Below are positions 54,201-63,600 of a DNA stretch of 64,000 nucleotides, piece by piece (the stretch's first letter is position 1; the number at the start of each line of letters is the position of its first letter). The translations under genes and the position numbers were made by a program. The DNA lies in IMG/VR virus record IMGVR_UViG_3300042691_048368, positions 1 through 64,000 of that record; one strand, written 5' to 3'. Origin of the DNA: a virus. The notes under the pieces are model-generated. The model saw only the letters and a list, made by a program, of their open reading frames with translations. It was not told the DNA's origin and did no database searches.

Positions 54201-56082
54201 TGTCTTATCATTCTCGATGGGAGTAAATGATGAAGATGGTCTATACGGTATGATTGCGTTTGATTTGAATTCCAAAACAAATTTCCGACAAGATGATGAT
54301 GGTGTCACAAGGGGTTTGAAACCCGGTCAGTTATTAAAAATAACAATAAAAGACGATAGTAATCAGAAAAACAAATATATTTCACTAAACAGTGGAATAA
54401 CTGTTAAGATACTTAAAGTTTTTACAAAATATTTGGTTGTGACGTTTATAGATAGGTATTTTACAAATGAGTTTACTCAAGTCGATGATTATCCAACAAA
54501 TGGTTCAACTACATACTTGACGGTTAGTTTTGAAGTAGTAGATAAATTGATAGGTACTTTTGAGATAAAGTCACAAACTGAAATAGAAGATGTGAGATTT
54601 AAAATTGAGTTAGCTAACTCTGGTCATTTGGTAGATCCATATGACACTTTTATTTTCAAGACATATGATATCAATGAACAAGGTATAGATTGGAATTTCC
54701 TAAACAAAAAGAGAAAAGAAATGCTCTTAGTCAGGGATCAGATTTTTCCTTATATTGGATCTTATAAAGCTATTATAAACTCAATAAATTTCTTCGGGTA
54801 CAATGATTTAGAATTATACGAATACTATAGAAATATCAATATAAGTTCACCCGACTTTTATAAATTGTTCAAAGTAGAAATACCTGACATCTTTGATAAC
54901 TCAGTTGAGGGATGGAAAGAAAACGATTTTATAAAACACACTTTGCCGAACCCGAATTTCGAAGAGACAAATTTATTCAACTTAACATATCGTATAACTG
55001 ACAAAGAAGGTACGAATGTTCTGTTGTATTCATTAGCCGAAGTAATTATGAAACTGCAAGGTTTGAAAATGTGGTTGGAAAGAAAAGTAATTCCGATAAC
55101 TCATAGAATATTAGATATTACAGGAAGAGCTGACTTTGTTGGAGTTGATACAATACAACATAGAAATTATGATACACGTATAGTAAACATAAAACAATCC
55201 TTTTCCCCTATAGATTTCAGTTTGAATGAGGCATATTTGATGCCAATCAATAGTGGATCCACTGTTTATACATGTCAAGTCGATTTTTATATGTCACTTG
55301 GTTTGACACAATCTGAAGTACCGGACTATTTCACTGTTAGAATAAAGACTTACAAAACTTATAAAGAATGGGATCCGTTTTTCACTTACAAATTGGGAGA
55401 TAGAGTAACATACTACGACAAAATATATGAATCTGTCATAGAGAGTAATAAACTAAAAAACCCTTTAAAATATAGTGGAATTTCTTCTTGGAATGGAAAT
55501 GTTAATTATCTATTAGGCCAATTTGTTGAATATAAAAGAGAAATTTATCAATATATCGGTACTCAATCATCATTCACTATTTTTGGAACAGTTTCTACAG
55601 TAAGTCCCTTCTTGGATTTGCAGAATAGAAAATCTTTCTCAAGTTGGTTCTATATGACTGAGTGGCGTTTGACAGATTTAGTACCTGTGCAAAATCTTTT
55701 AGAATATCGTTTAGTCGCTACATATAGTTTGGAAGATAATAAACCAAAAATTGGTGAAAGAAAAAAACCTATAAAGGCTGGTCATTCTTACAATTTTACG
55801 ATTGATGCTAATATTGATCCTTTCATTTATATAGAAGTGAGTTCCGATAATGGTTACGGTCAAACTTATACAACCAAAAAAACTTATGAGATAAGAGGAC
55901 TGAATGATCTTTCTGCTAATAAAACAGAGGGTGATCCGATAGGACCATTTGTACCTGTCAAGACACATAAGACATTAGTGGGCCTAGCTAGTTTACCACC
56001 TGATGAAAGGATTGGTGCACCAGGAGGTGGTCCAGAACCTGGTGGCCCTGATAGACCGGGGGGTAGTGGTGGTGGTGGTTAA
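48205..56082 (+). CDS. Giant baseplate/tail protein with beta-propellers, 2625 aa
   Basis: Residues 1-850 are beta-rich with a carbohydrate-binding-like module (SQVLYGNSLYEC...YW) near 330. Residues about 860-1030 look like an NHL/YVTN propeller. From about 1040 to 1720 there are many Ycf48-like units (patterns VGxxGxIxKTxxGGxxW and xTGWxVGxxG), split by an inserted beta domain near 1370-1460. The region 2170-2330 (FPYIGSYKAIINSINFFGYN ... YEYYRNINI) resembles the baseplate wedge gp7-type proteins of large phages. A second binding-like module (WDPFFTYKLGDRVTYYDKIY) and a Gly/Pro tail end the chain. It probably builds the baseplate periphery and presents a carbohydrate-binding surface. The gene ends at a strong terminator. 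Confidence 0.75.
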   Translation: MQSLIFFNKEGDNLNFRYNEDDERWEGDMIFHANSDDTFKTAGLYMFERIPSFEYEKPGDLFLQKFQLFNEYRFNITGCSYFNRPVTRVELPNNDQLFFSKWIYGNNFEKMFPIGTQIMFDKKYLEFTNINQSYTVVKTKKNGIMIMSNLDNRSFNSKYGSVIEGTASLEGISVSGVNSIGVYNYIDDQYKDNLSSWSEPDFYDKYYNGKVLNLFGTERNDGIYTVRNYLLNDKVYKRYELDAKSLTQSYDLLIDILLKTELPTVYTGGLYLTASRIYFTDGVPKILKPGVEFHLPNASINTNSLKILDVVKFEGINKLTYFATQSQVLYGNSLYECVLSHYWTATSSILPDNKTYWDAPTYLSVSGISDYEVFQSAEVQLTKNRFTYSFSFTQSMPVTLASSVEKYKEDFKFFLLDYYFENKKLHLDLLYPSNYVDAKILLSLDGVNYENRAVTKNIYEQNVEIEEVLLPEITENICENFSYNIVFTDIDEFGIRLTINGQVYYQEVEFIYDSLNVNMERTIDKTLRNWLTTWYIELSMTGIYPKLKFTGKDYSFYLNTIQLTTEYPNVELTFSVEVGTTADFYLQRAQIVFNNIGSYFVVTINDRNYGQKSSYFSNGKVDFASSLNEWVETYGDILEGYGIYAKSVLSMLTFDVKEIDTRFEVSVNTGVFSLPGNETYFIKNLFRGHLGAFLTSNEIILSGPSYSFEDENFATGQLVAINNSSRPWNNQEYNIEYLGPKDLVLSYQGPFWPTTDPLCNIAPFITIALSNGFGATGCTPAVLAKPNNGEFGLLDFSDAFSIRFGATNSYVINKNFPINDEAKFVDLIYLGLVNKIYVFGERLTVIDSVSGRVETEVKLPNFTSGISMTFNPYNNYLYCLSTDKIYLIDPLFPKLDHIINLSLPGKKCVVNPNNGDVYVAYNSTKFDIWYDNNFTSTPSKSYPSVPTNKRYYNFIYNASEKDIYVCSDDELLRFDGSSRNLQASISVPGLKNNFLYEPIRSSIYLFDTTRILNLNGGVVTPLNAPNITISPWLASPSGITNSTLRDVHFGSTASGFVVGDKGLVLKTTSAGENWGTQSSEITENLRSVYSTTYSTVWAVGEKNRVIRSLNGGLNWQTILGPAGPNTTLNSVRVIQNNLVLICSDDSRLHLWNGSAYQNVPLSQKPKAIWANDNGSVCFIVGENGLIVKYNAQLLTQSVQTTKSKLLSAHFKVSATSNVMVVGGENGSLLFTSNGTDWYTNFTGLTTSSINSIYFVPNTNIGWLVGGDGMIRKTTNNAVTWSRQTSPTTNNLNSVNFATSTFGIAVGNNGSILFTEDGSGWNAHTNLTSQNWTTYKLNSVYVSNPQVKNIVGDLGTILRSDATRFRRVRIVSVIGVFATQSYGLSNFIANQTSADTNVWGGGTGAVFNLSISSSGIVTINSYVNRGVNYVGGNKITVSGFNPSFPNDYIEFNVASTITEYYTVPTPSGIAANENLLAVHFSSNYGYAISDFGKIIRTADTGQSWQLIITPTNSKLSSVFFISVTIGWVGGTNGRIWKTVDFGNSWGLPVTVSTSTGDITSISFKDTSNGICCDSNGRFFTTINGGSSWSPVEFNFTDVNFVNDTTGWIVGNNGIMLKTTDGGNKWDYVYTGLSASLTSVDFADTTVGYLVGENGIIRKSEQSGINNSWIRQDKGSRNFNSIYMLDSNVGFVVGDSGALYKSEIDPPFVRNLLFNNLKNEIVLSTPEGISVFDLEGNQLAFGETPEYGPLALNQYDGDIYLASQNTQQLFVVDTDNYKIKHSETFFEGSIKEVLYNPDRQSIFAIIPNDIIQIQSLVEVQVILATSLQQNTLSTIEVGENNYGTLDPNYQKHPDIWLKTREYIRRPRENYNDEPFADLIFKWEDDQIPEIFLYDFSGEQLPVGGIYDYTGERPLPIVSLNRKPNTKLTRVALPEFQQTIFDELTYTLDHVDSVVDFTNKPTPIEVFIGMNGTNEGVLSSRLNLYKRESIKFTVYANATNSDVLSFSMGVNDEDGLYGMIAFDLNSKTNFRQDDDGVTRGLKPGQLLKITIKDDSNQKNKYISLNSGITVKILKVFTKYLVVTFIDRYFTNEFTQVDDYPTNGSTTYLTVSFEVVDKLIGTFEIKSQTEIEDVRFKIELANSGHLVDPYDTFIFKTYDINEQGIDWNFLNKKRKEMLLVRDQIFPYIGSYKAIINSINFFGYNDLELYEYYRNINISSPDFYKLFKVEIPDIFDNSVEGWKENDFIKHTLPNPNFEETNLFNLTYRITDKEGTNVLLYSLAEVIMKLQGLKMWLERKVIPITHRILDITGRADFVGVDTIQHRNYDTRIVNIKQSFSPIDFSLNEAYLMPINSGSTVYTCQVDFYMSLGLTQSEVPDYFTVRIKTYKTYKEWDPFFTYKLGDRVTYYDKIYESVIESNKLKNPLKYSGISSWNGNVNYLLGQFVEYKREIYQYIGTQSSFTIFGTVSTVSPFLDLQNRKSFSSWFYMTEWRLTDLVPVQNLLEYRLVATYSLEDNKPKIGERKKPIKAGHSYNFTIDANIDPFIYIEVSSDNGYGQTYTTKKTYEIRGLNDLSANKTEGDPIGPFVPVKTHKTLVGLASLPPDERIGAPGGGPEPGGPDRPGGSGGGG

Positions 56083-56112
56083 AAAAAAACCGTCGAGGAC
56101 GGTTTTTTTTTT
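56081..56112. terminator. Bidirectional terminator after giant baseplate gene
   Basis: A CCGTC stem with GACGG (56090-56102), a three-base loop and flanking A/T runs form a terminator for both strands. It separates the giant gene from the convergent 208-aa gene. Confidence 0.9.
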
Positions 56113-56114
56113 AT

Positions 56115-56741
56115 TTAGATATTTACACCAGCTTCGTCGAAACTTGCGACCCAATCTTGAATTGCCTTTGATAAACTTTTAGCATGTGTGTCATAGTATG
56201 AAACAATCTTGGAAATCTCACCAATTCTAAGTAGAATGTCGGCAAATGTCATAGTATCCTTTCCGAGCCCTACCACTTTATGTTTAGCAATTAAGTGATA
56301 GATATAAGTAGTTTCAGTCGCATCGGCTAGATACCCTTTGAGATCTGAGGTTTCTGGTGAACCTTCTTCTTCCCATTTACCTAACAATTTTACTAATTCG
56401 ATTGCAAAAAACACTGTGTTTGCATCATACTCTAGTTTGTTATTTAATAAGTCTAAGAGTAATGTGTGTTGGTCCTTATTCAGATAGATCGTATAAACAA
56501 CTTCTTTGAACTCAGAGATAAAGCTTTTCCATAGATTTTTTGCATCCTCGTATAGTTTATCTTTTTCTTCTTCGCTGCAATATTTACCATCATTGTTTTT
56601 CATGTAATTTTCAATTTCAATGATCTTGCTGTCAAGACTAAGTTCGTGCATAAATGGCATTAGTCTGTACTCAACGCTATCATTTTGAATTGAAAGTTGT
56701 GGTTTTATTACATGATTTTCTAAATGCTGTTTGTTTTCCAT
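56115..56741 (-). CDS. Hypothetical helical protein, 208 aa
   Basis: This helical, acidic protein has no membrane segment and no recognised motif. It is the last of three small genes after the tape measure gene on the minus strand. A tail assembly chaperone is often found near a tape measure, but no specific sign of one is seen here. Confidence 0.6.
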   Translation of the reverse strand: MENKQHLENHVIKPQLSIQNDSVEYRLMPFMHELSLDSKIIEIENYMKNNDGKYCSEEEKDKLYEDAKNLWKSFISEFKEVVYTIYLNKDQHTLLLDLLNNKLEYDANTVFFAIELVKLLGKWEEEGSPETSDLKGYLADATETTYIYHLIAKHKVVGLGKDTMTFADILLRIGEISKIVSYYDTHAKSLSKAIQDWVASFDEAGVNI

Positions 56742-56762
56742 ATATTTAAAATTATTTTTTTA

Positions 56763-57188
56763 TTATAAAAGAAAGTCCTCTTGGGCATCTTCTTTTTGTT
56801 GATTGTACAATTCCTCAACTTTATTAGCTTTTGCAATCTTTTCTATTCCGTACTTATTTATGAGACTTGAAAAGGTAGTCAAATCGGGTTTAACCATTTT
56901 TATTTTTCCAGTGTCCATATTTACAGAAATTTTATCAATTTCTTGCTCGAATAAAATTTGAATTGATTCTGGGTCAAATACAGACATCAAATCTTCATTT
57001 ATTTGTACTAATAACTCTTTTTCCAAAATGAAAGAAAACTGATCAGGCATTTTGGAAATTTTGATAAGGTTTTTTTGTGATTCGCACCCAACAAATTCGA
57101 AACCTACATTGAATGGAAATGATTTCCTATTGAAAGTGGTCTTGAATGTGCTTATACTATCGTCCGAAAGTTTGTAAAATTTACTCAT
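56763..57188 (-). CDS. Hypothetical protein, 141 aa
   Basis: Mixed alpha/beta, acidic tail (KEDAQEDFLL), no membrane segment. It lies 21 bp upstream of the 208-aa gene on the same strand. Position after the tape measure makes a tail-assembly role possible; unproven. Confidence 0.6.
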   Translation of the reverse strand: MSKFYKLSDDSISTFKTTFNRKSFPFNVGFEFVGCESQKNLIKISKMPDQFSFILEKELLVQINEDLMSVFDPESIQILFEQEIDKISVNMDTGKIKMVKPDLTTFSSLINKYGIEKIAKANKVEELYNQQKEDAQEDFLL

Positions 57189-57219
57189 ATTGTATTATAT
57201 TTTGTTTTGGTATAAGGTT

Positions 57220-57651
57220 TCAGATTACTGATAATGTAATTATTGATAATATTGTAAGTATTAATATTACAGGTGTCCAAAAATAAATAAGTCTATTTGC
57301 TAGACGTTTGGTATTCATCAATGAATAACCGAAAACTAAGAGATAACTATATTTGTCAACCTTTTCCATATCATATAACATATATAGTTCTGTCAAACCA
57401 TTTGCATTTAGGAACTGAGATAATTGAGATGTATATTCTTGTATATAAGTTTTGCTCATTGTATTAATATCAGATCTTCTGAAATTGTATGGTTCTTCAA
57501 AAATTTGTTCAGGTATATTCAGTACGGTGTATAGTCTGTATATACTATCGATTCTGATATTATATTGTATTTTAAGATCTGTTTCGATATTCAAAATCTT
57601 ATTTCGAAATACAAAAAAAAGAATAATGCGTCTGAAAAAATTAGTTTTCAT
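57220..57651 (-). CDS. Hypothetical tail-anchored membrane protein, 143 aa
   Basis: I use ATG 57651; the TTG one codon earlier is unnecessary. The first residues are basic-hydrophobic (MKTNFFRRIILFFVFR) and the C-terminus is a hydrophobic helix (FWTPVILILTILSIITLSVI). The middle is helical and soluble. It lies 31 bp after the tape measure gene on the same strand. It may act at the membrane, but no family is recognised. Confidence 0.6.
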   Translation of the reverse strand: MKTNFFRRIILFFVFRNKILNIETDLKIQYNIRIDSIYRLYTVLNIPEQIFEEPYNFRRSDINTMSKTYIQEYTSQLSQFLNANGLTELYMLYDMEKVDKYSYLLVFGYSLMNTKRLANRLIYFWTPVILILTILSIITLSVI

Positions 57652-57682
57652 CAAATAATTATATTTGAATCAAAAAAAAAGT

Positions 57683-60600
57683 TTAGTCGTCAATTAGACT
57701 TGATTTTTCTTTCTTTTTAGCATTAAGATATTCTTGTAGAGAAACCTTGCCATCTTTAGATCCACCAACTATGACACCAGCTATTGACCCGACGATTGAG
57801 TTGAGTGCTTTGATTGCCTCAGTCAAATTCTTCATTGTATCTTCTGGTGTCTGTTTCGGAGTGGTGGCAGTTGGAGTTTTTACTGCAGCAGTCGTAGTTG
57901 GTTTGGTGCCTGGTTTAACTTCTGCTGGTTTTGTAGGTTTAGCTTCCATTGCAGCTGGTGCTGATGATTGGGTATCTTTCATCACATCTACAAATATCTT
58001 AGCTTTACTCTCTAAGGATGTCATCATTGACTCGAATTGAGCGGAATCCATAAGAGATAACATTACTATAGAACCAGAAAGATTTTTTAACATAGTCATT
58101 CTCTCCATATCAACCGCTCCTAATTGTCCATTAAGATTTGTTAATGCTTGTGATAGTCTATCATATGCTTTAGCTAATTCAACCATCGAATCAGCCATAT
58201 CGCTCACCGAATCATAATCAGCATCAGCTTCTTCAAGTGATTTTGTTATGTTGATGTATGATGTAGTACTATCAGCTAAGTTTTTGAAATATTTTGGGTC
58301 TAATATTTTATCGAATTTACCTCTAGCTAATTTTTGTGAAACAATTACTAATGAGTCTGCTATGGCACTGACACCTGATTTGAATTTATCTTCGCCACCA
58401 GATAATAAACCTTCATTTTGTTGAATGTAATTAAGTCCTGGTAGTACAGCATTTATTGCAGTGCTGAAACCTTGTGACCATTCCAATTTTGGTACTTTTC
58501 TTAAATCGAAAGGTACCTTATTCTCATTAAATTTGGTCGCAAGTTGAATTATACCATCGGCTAATTGATTAACTTTATCAGTTGTGGACGTTGAAAGAAA
58601 GGAAAATAAACCATCCCCTTTGAATGTATTCAGCATCTGTGAGAATGATACAAGATTAACTCTCAAAGAATCCATCCAAGCTTTTGGAATTACTTTACTG
58701 AAGTTTCCTCTAGCTATAATGTGTGATACATTTTTAAGATTTGTAGCCAATTCTATCATTTTCTCAAGTTTGTCCTCATCAACTTTGTAGGCTTCCATTA
58801 CTTTTGTGATGCTCAAAAACGTCGAAATGTTAATCTTAGTGTTAGCCATGTAATTTGCTGGGATGTCCTTGTAATTACCTGTCGACAATTTATTACTTAT
58901 AGAAACTAGTGTGTCGGTAGCTTTGGACAATTTATAGAAGTCGCCATCTTCATCCATATCGATGTCGGCTTCATCTAGTTGTTGAAGTATCAATGTAAAT
59001 TCATTGAAGGTGAGTTTCACATTCTGTCCCCATTTAGGATCGATTATTGTTGTGAAATTCCCCCCACTTATAGTTCTACCAGCTTCAGCAATAGCTTGTG
59101 ATATCGCTCTCATATTAGTCACAGTGGTTTCGGCACCATCTGTAAACCAACCACTTTGTTCACTGATATATTTCAATGCTGGTATAAATGCTTGGAACGT
59201 GTCATTGACTGCCTGTCCCCATGCTTTTTTAGGAACTTTATTCAAATCATACGAAACACCCTCTCCCCCAAGAGCTTTTGCGGCTTCAGCAAGACCCATA
59301 CCTATAGACTGAATTGCTAACTTGTATGTTTCTGGTTTGATTGGTCCACTAAACCAACCCGAATCAGCATTGAGAACTTGGAAAACACCAGTAAAGGCTT
59401 GTAATGCTGTTGACACGCCTTCTGCCCAAGCTTTAGTCGGACCTTTCTTGTAATCTTCGGTGCCCCTACCAAGCTCTGTAGCTGCTGTGACTATACCTTG
59501 ACTTATAGAAACTATTGCATTTTTAAAGTCATCTACACTCACACCACTTTTCCAAACACCTTGATTATCGACCAAAATTTTGTATATAGGTGCAAATCCA
59601 CCAAGGGCTAGTGATACACCCTCTGACCATTCTTTACTAGGTCCTTTCTTATACTCTTGTTCTCCCTTAGCTAATTCTGTGGCGGCGGATTTTATACCTT
59701 GTGAGATTGTTACAATAGCAGTGGCAAATTGTTCGGGTGTGACACCGCTTCTAAAGAATTCGATACCAGCATTATCTAGTAACATCTTATAGACTTGTCC
59801 AAATGCACCTATAGCTAGAGATACTCCTTGTGACCATTTGAAATCTGGTCCACCTTTGAAATTCCCTTTACTCAGATAAAAGGCTGCTGTGTTAATCGAT
59901 TTGGAGATAGTTACGATAGCTTCTCCAAACTCTTTTGGTCCAACTCCACCACCGAACAAGTCAAATATTGCATTAGCGAGAAGCATTTTGTATACCTGTC
60001 CAAATGCACCAAGTGCAATCGCAACTGAAGAAGCCCACTGTTTAGTAGGTCCACCCGTGAAATTTCCTTTTGATAATTTATTAGCTGCTTCTACTATTGA
60101 ATCGGAGATCATCAATATTGACTCAGAAAATGCTTTTGGTCCAATATCTGCTCCTCCAAATAAGGACATAACAGAATTTGCTACCAACATCTTATAAATG
60201 TCACTAAATGCAGCTAGTGATAGAGCAACACCACTAGCCCATTGTACAGTGGGCCCATTGCCATATTTACCTTTAGATAATATTTCAGATGCCAAGACAA
60301 CAGTCTCAGCCACTCCTAATACCGCAGCAGCACCGAGTGCTAAAGCTGCGGCACCTAGTCCAAAGGATCCTGCAATAATTGCACCAAGTGTACCCATGCC
60401 CGTTGCAAATCCAGTCAACGCAAGTCCAACACCTTTCGTCCATTCTATTGATGGATAATTAGTATATTTACCAACCGATAGTATTTTGTCTGTAGCCACT
60501 ACAACTGCTGCGACAGCTAATAATGCGACACCTCCTACTATGACTAATGGTAACATTGGTCCTAATAATACAGCAGCTAAACCAAATGGCACCATAGCGG

Positions 60601-63600
60601 CGGCTGTCTGTAAAGTCCACTGATATGGTACTGGTTTGGTATAATCACCTTTGTTTAGTATCATACTAACCGCCATAACGGTTCCTGCTATAGCTATTAT
60701 TGCAACTAATCCTGCTAAAATTGCTAGGGCACCAACACCAGAGCTTGCTATAGTACCTAACAGTACGGCTGCTATACCAAAAGGTATCATGGCGGCAGCT
60801 GCTCCTAAAGTCCAGGCAAAACTTGGGTATTTGTTGTATTCGCCCATATTTAGTAAAAGAGATGAGACGTATATAGTAGCTGCAATTGCGATAATTGCGA
60901 TTCCCCCCTTTATTGCTTGTGCAACTGATAAGCCTACTTTATCAAGTAGGTATATTGCAAAACCAAAAGATACCATAGATAGTGCAGCATTGATCAACCA
61001 AGTGAATGATGGGTATTTATCGTAAGTACCCTTACTCAATATTAAAGAAGTTGCAAGAATTGCTGCTGATATGACAACAAGAGAAATAGCACCTTTCAAT
61101 ACTTTTGTTGGTGTCATTTTTAGTTTATCAAGTGCAAAAATTGCGTAACCAAATCCAACCATTGCGATTCCCGCAAAGAAAATCCAAGTAATAGATGGAT
61201 ATTTATCATACTTGCCAATTGACAAAATTAGAGATGTGGCAACAACTGCAGCCGATATTATTACCAAATTGATTGCCCCATCTATCATTGTTTTCTTATT
61301 GAACTTCGAAAGTCTATTGAAAACAAAACTCATTCCAACTCCTATCAGACCAAGTACTATCGATATACCAACAGCATTGACCAATTTACTGAATGGTACT
61401 ATTTTGATTTCCGACAAAATATAGGAGCTTAACATTATTGTCAATGCCATTGCTACCAATATTATTGGGACTAGAGCCATCTTGGCGGGACTTACATTTG
61501 ATATACCTTTAGTTATGTAAGGTATAGCAAATGATATAGGTATAAACACAATTGCTATCAATACAGCGGTCAGTGCTTGGAATAATCCTATCGGTTTTAC
61601 ACCAGCAAGAAGGAATGATGATCCCAAAATTGCCGCTGAAACTGCTATTAGAAGTATGGGTAGTATCACGGATGCTAAGATCGCTTTTCCTTTACTGATC
61701 CCTTCCATACCTTTCAGTAGTTTACCTAGACCATAACCTATTACTGCAAATACACCAGCTATAAAAACAGATGTAATAAGTTGGAATAAACCAACTGGTT
61801 TTACACCAGCTAATAGGAATGATGAACCTAAAATAGCTGCTGAAATTGCAACCAAGACTAATGGTAGTAGTGGTATCATTGCTATACTTTTCACACCCAA
61901 CTTACCTAAGCCACTCAATAAACCACCTAAACCATAGGAGACTGCTGAAAACATTGCAGCAATTAGTATCGAAGTTATCATTTGGAATAAACCAACTGGT
62001 CTTACCATTCCGAGTATCTGTGATGACGCGGCGATTGCTAAAGAAATACCTACCATTATGAAAGGTAAAAGAGGTACCATTAAAAGTCCTTTACCACTAA
62101 TCTTACTTATACCAATCAACATTTTACCGAGACCATATGACAATACGGTAAACATACCTGCAATCAATATGGCGGTAATCATTTGTAATACTCCGACCGG
62201 TCTTACCGCTGCTAAAATAAATGATGATAACATTACTGCGAGTGATATACCAACCAATACTGCGGTGAGTCCAGCTGCCCTTCCTGGTGTCAAATTTTTA
62301 GCTTCAGCTAATTTAGTGAAAGCAATTGCGAGTACCGATATAGCAATACCGAGACCTAGCACAGAAGCGAAATTAACATTTCCTACTATTTTAAGTGCTA
62401 GACCAATTGCTAGTACGCCAGCCGCTATCAATATTATTATCTTGAGACCAGACTGTATCTTTTGTGTCTCTTTCGGATCACCAGCTTTTCCAAATATTCC
62501 ACCATCTTTATCAGACTTAGCTTGTGATTCAATAGTCCTAGGTTTTGGTTTTTTGTACTTAACTTCTACTTCAACTGGTTTAGGTTGTGGTAGTATTGGG
62601 GGTTTTGGTCTACCAAATTTTAAACCTATTTCAGGCATTTTTGGTAAAGATGGAAACTTAGGTAGTTTCGGTTTCAAAAATTCCAAATTTATGTTTGGCA
62701 TCTTTGGTAAAGATGGGAACTTTGGAAGTTTTGGTTTTTGTATTGATAAAGATAAATCCGGTAGTTTTGGTAACTTTGGTAACTTTGGAAGTTTCGGAGT
62801 TGTAAAACCAAGATCTATTTTCGGAAATCTTGGTAATTTTGGCATTTGGGGCAATTTAGAGACTGCAAAATCAATACTCGATTTTATTTTTGGTACAGTA
62901 GGTAATTTTGGTAACTTAGATACCGTAAAATCGATACTTGATTTAATATTTGGTACATTTGGTAATTTTGGCAGTTTTGATACGGTAAAGTCAATAGTTG
63001 ATTTGAGACTCTTTACCGTCGGTAACTTTGGTAATTTAGATACGGCAAACTCAATACTCGACTTCAAATTCTTCACCGTCGGTAATTTTGGCAGTTTTGA
63101 TACGGCAAAGTCAATAGTTGATTTGAGACTTTTTACCGTCGGTAATTTCGGAAGCTTCGATACTGCGAAATCAATACTTGACTTTAAATTCTTTACCGTC
63201 GGTAATTTTGGTAATTTGGATATGGCAAAGTCAATACTCGATTTCAAATTCTTCACCGTCGGTAACTTTGGTAATTTGGTTACGGCAAAGTCAATAGTTG
63301 ATTTGAGACTCTTTACTGTCGGTAATTTTGGCAGTTTTGATACGGCAAAGTCAATAGTTGATTTGAGACTCTTTACTGTCGGTAATTTCGGAAGCTTCGA
63401 TACTACGAAATCAATACTTGACTTTAAATTCTTTACCGTCGGTAATTTCGGAAGCTTCGATACTACGAAATCAATACTTGATTTCAATCTAGGTACCGAT
63501 GGGAATTTTGGAAATTTGCCAATTATAAACTCAACAGTTGATTTTATATTTGGTATTGTTGGAAGCTTAGGAATTTTCGAAAAAGATAGATCGATACTTT

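Noticed and set aside
62840-63600. CRISPR-like array
   Set aside because: The repeats are 60 bp, directly adjacent without unique spacers, and in frame inside a coding region.
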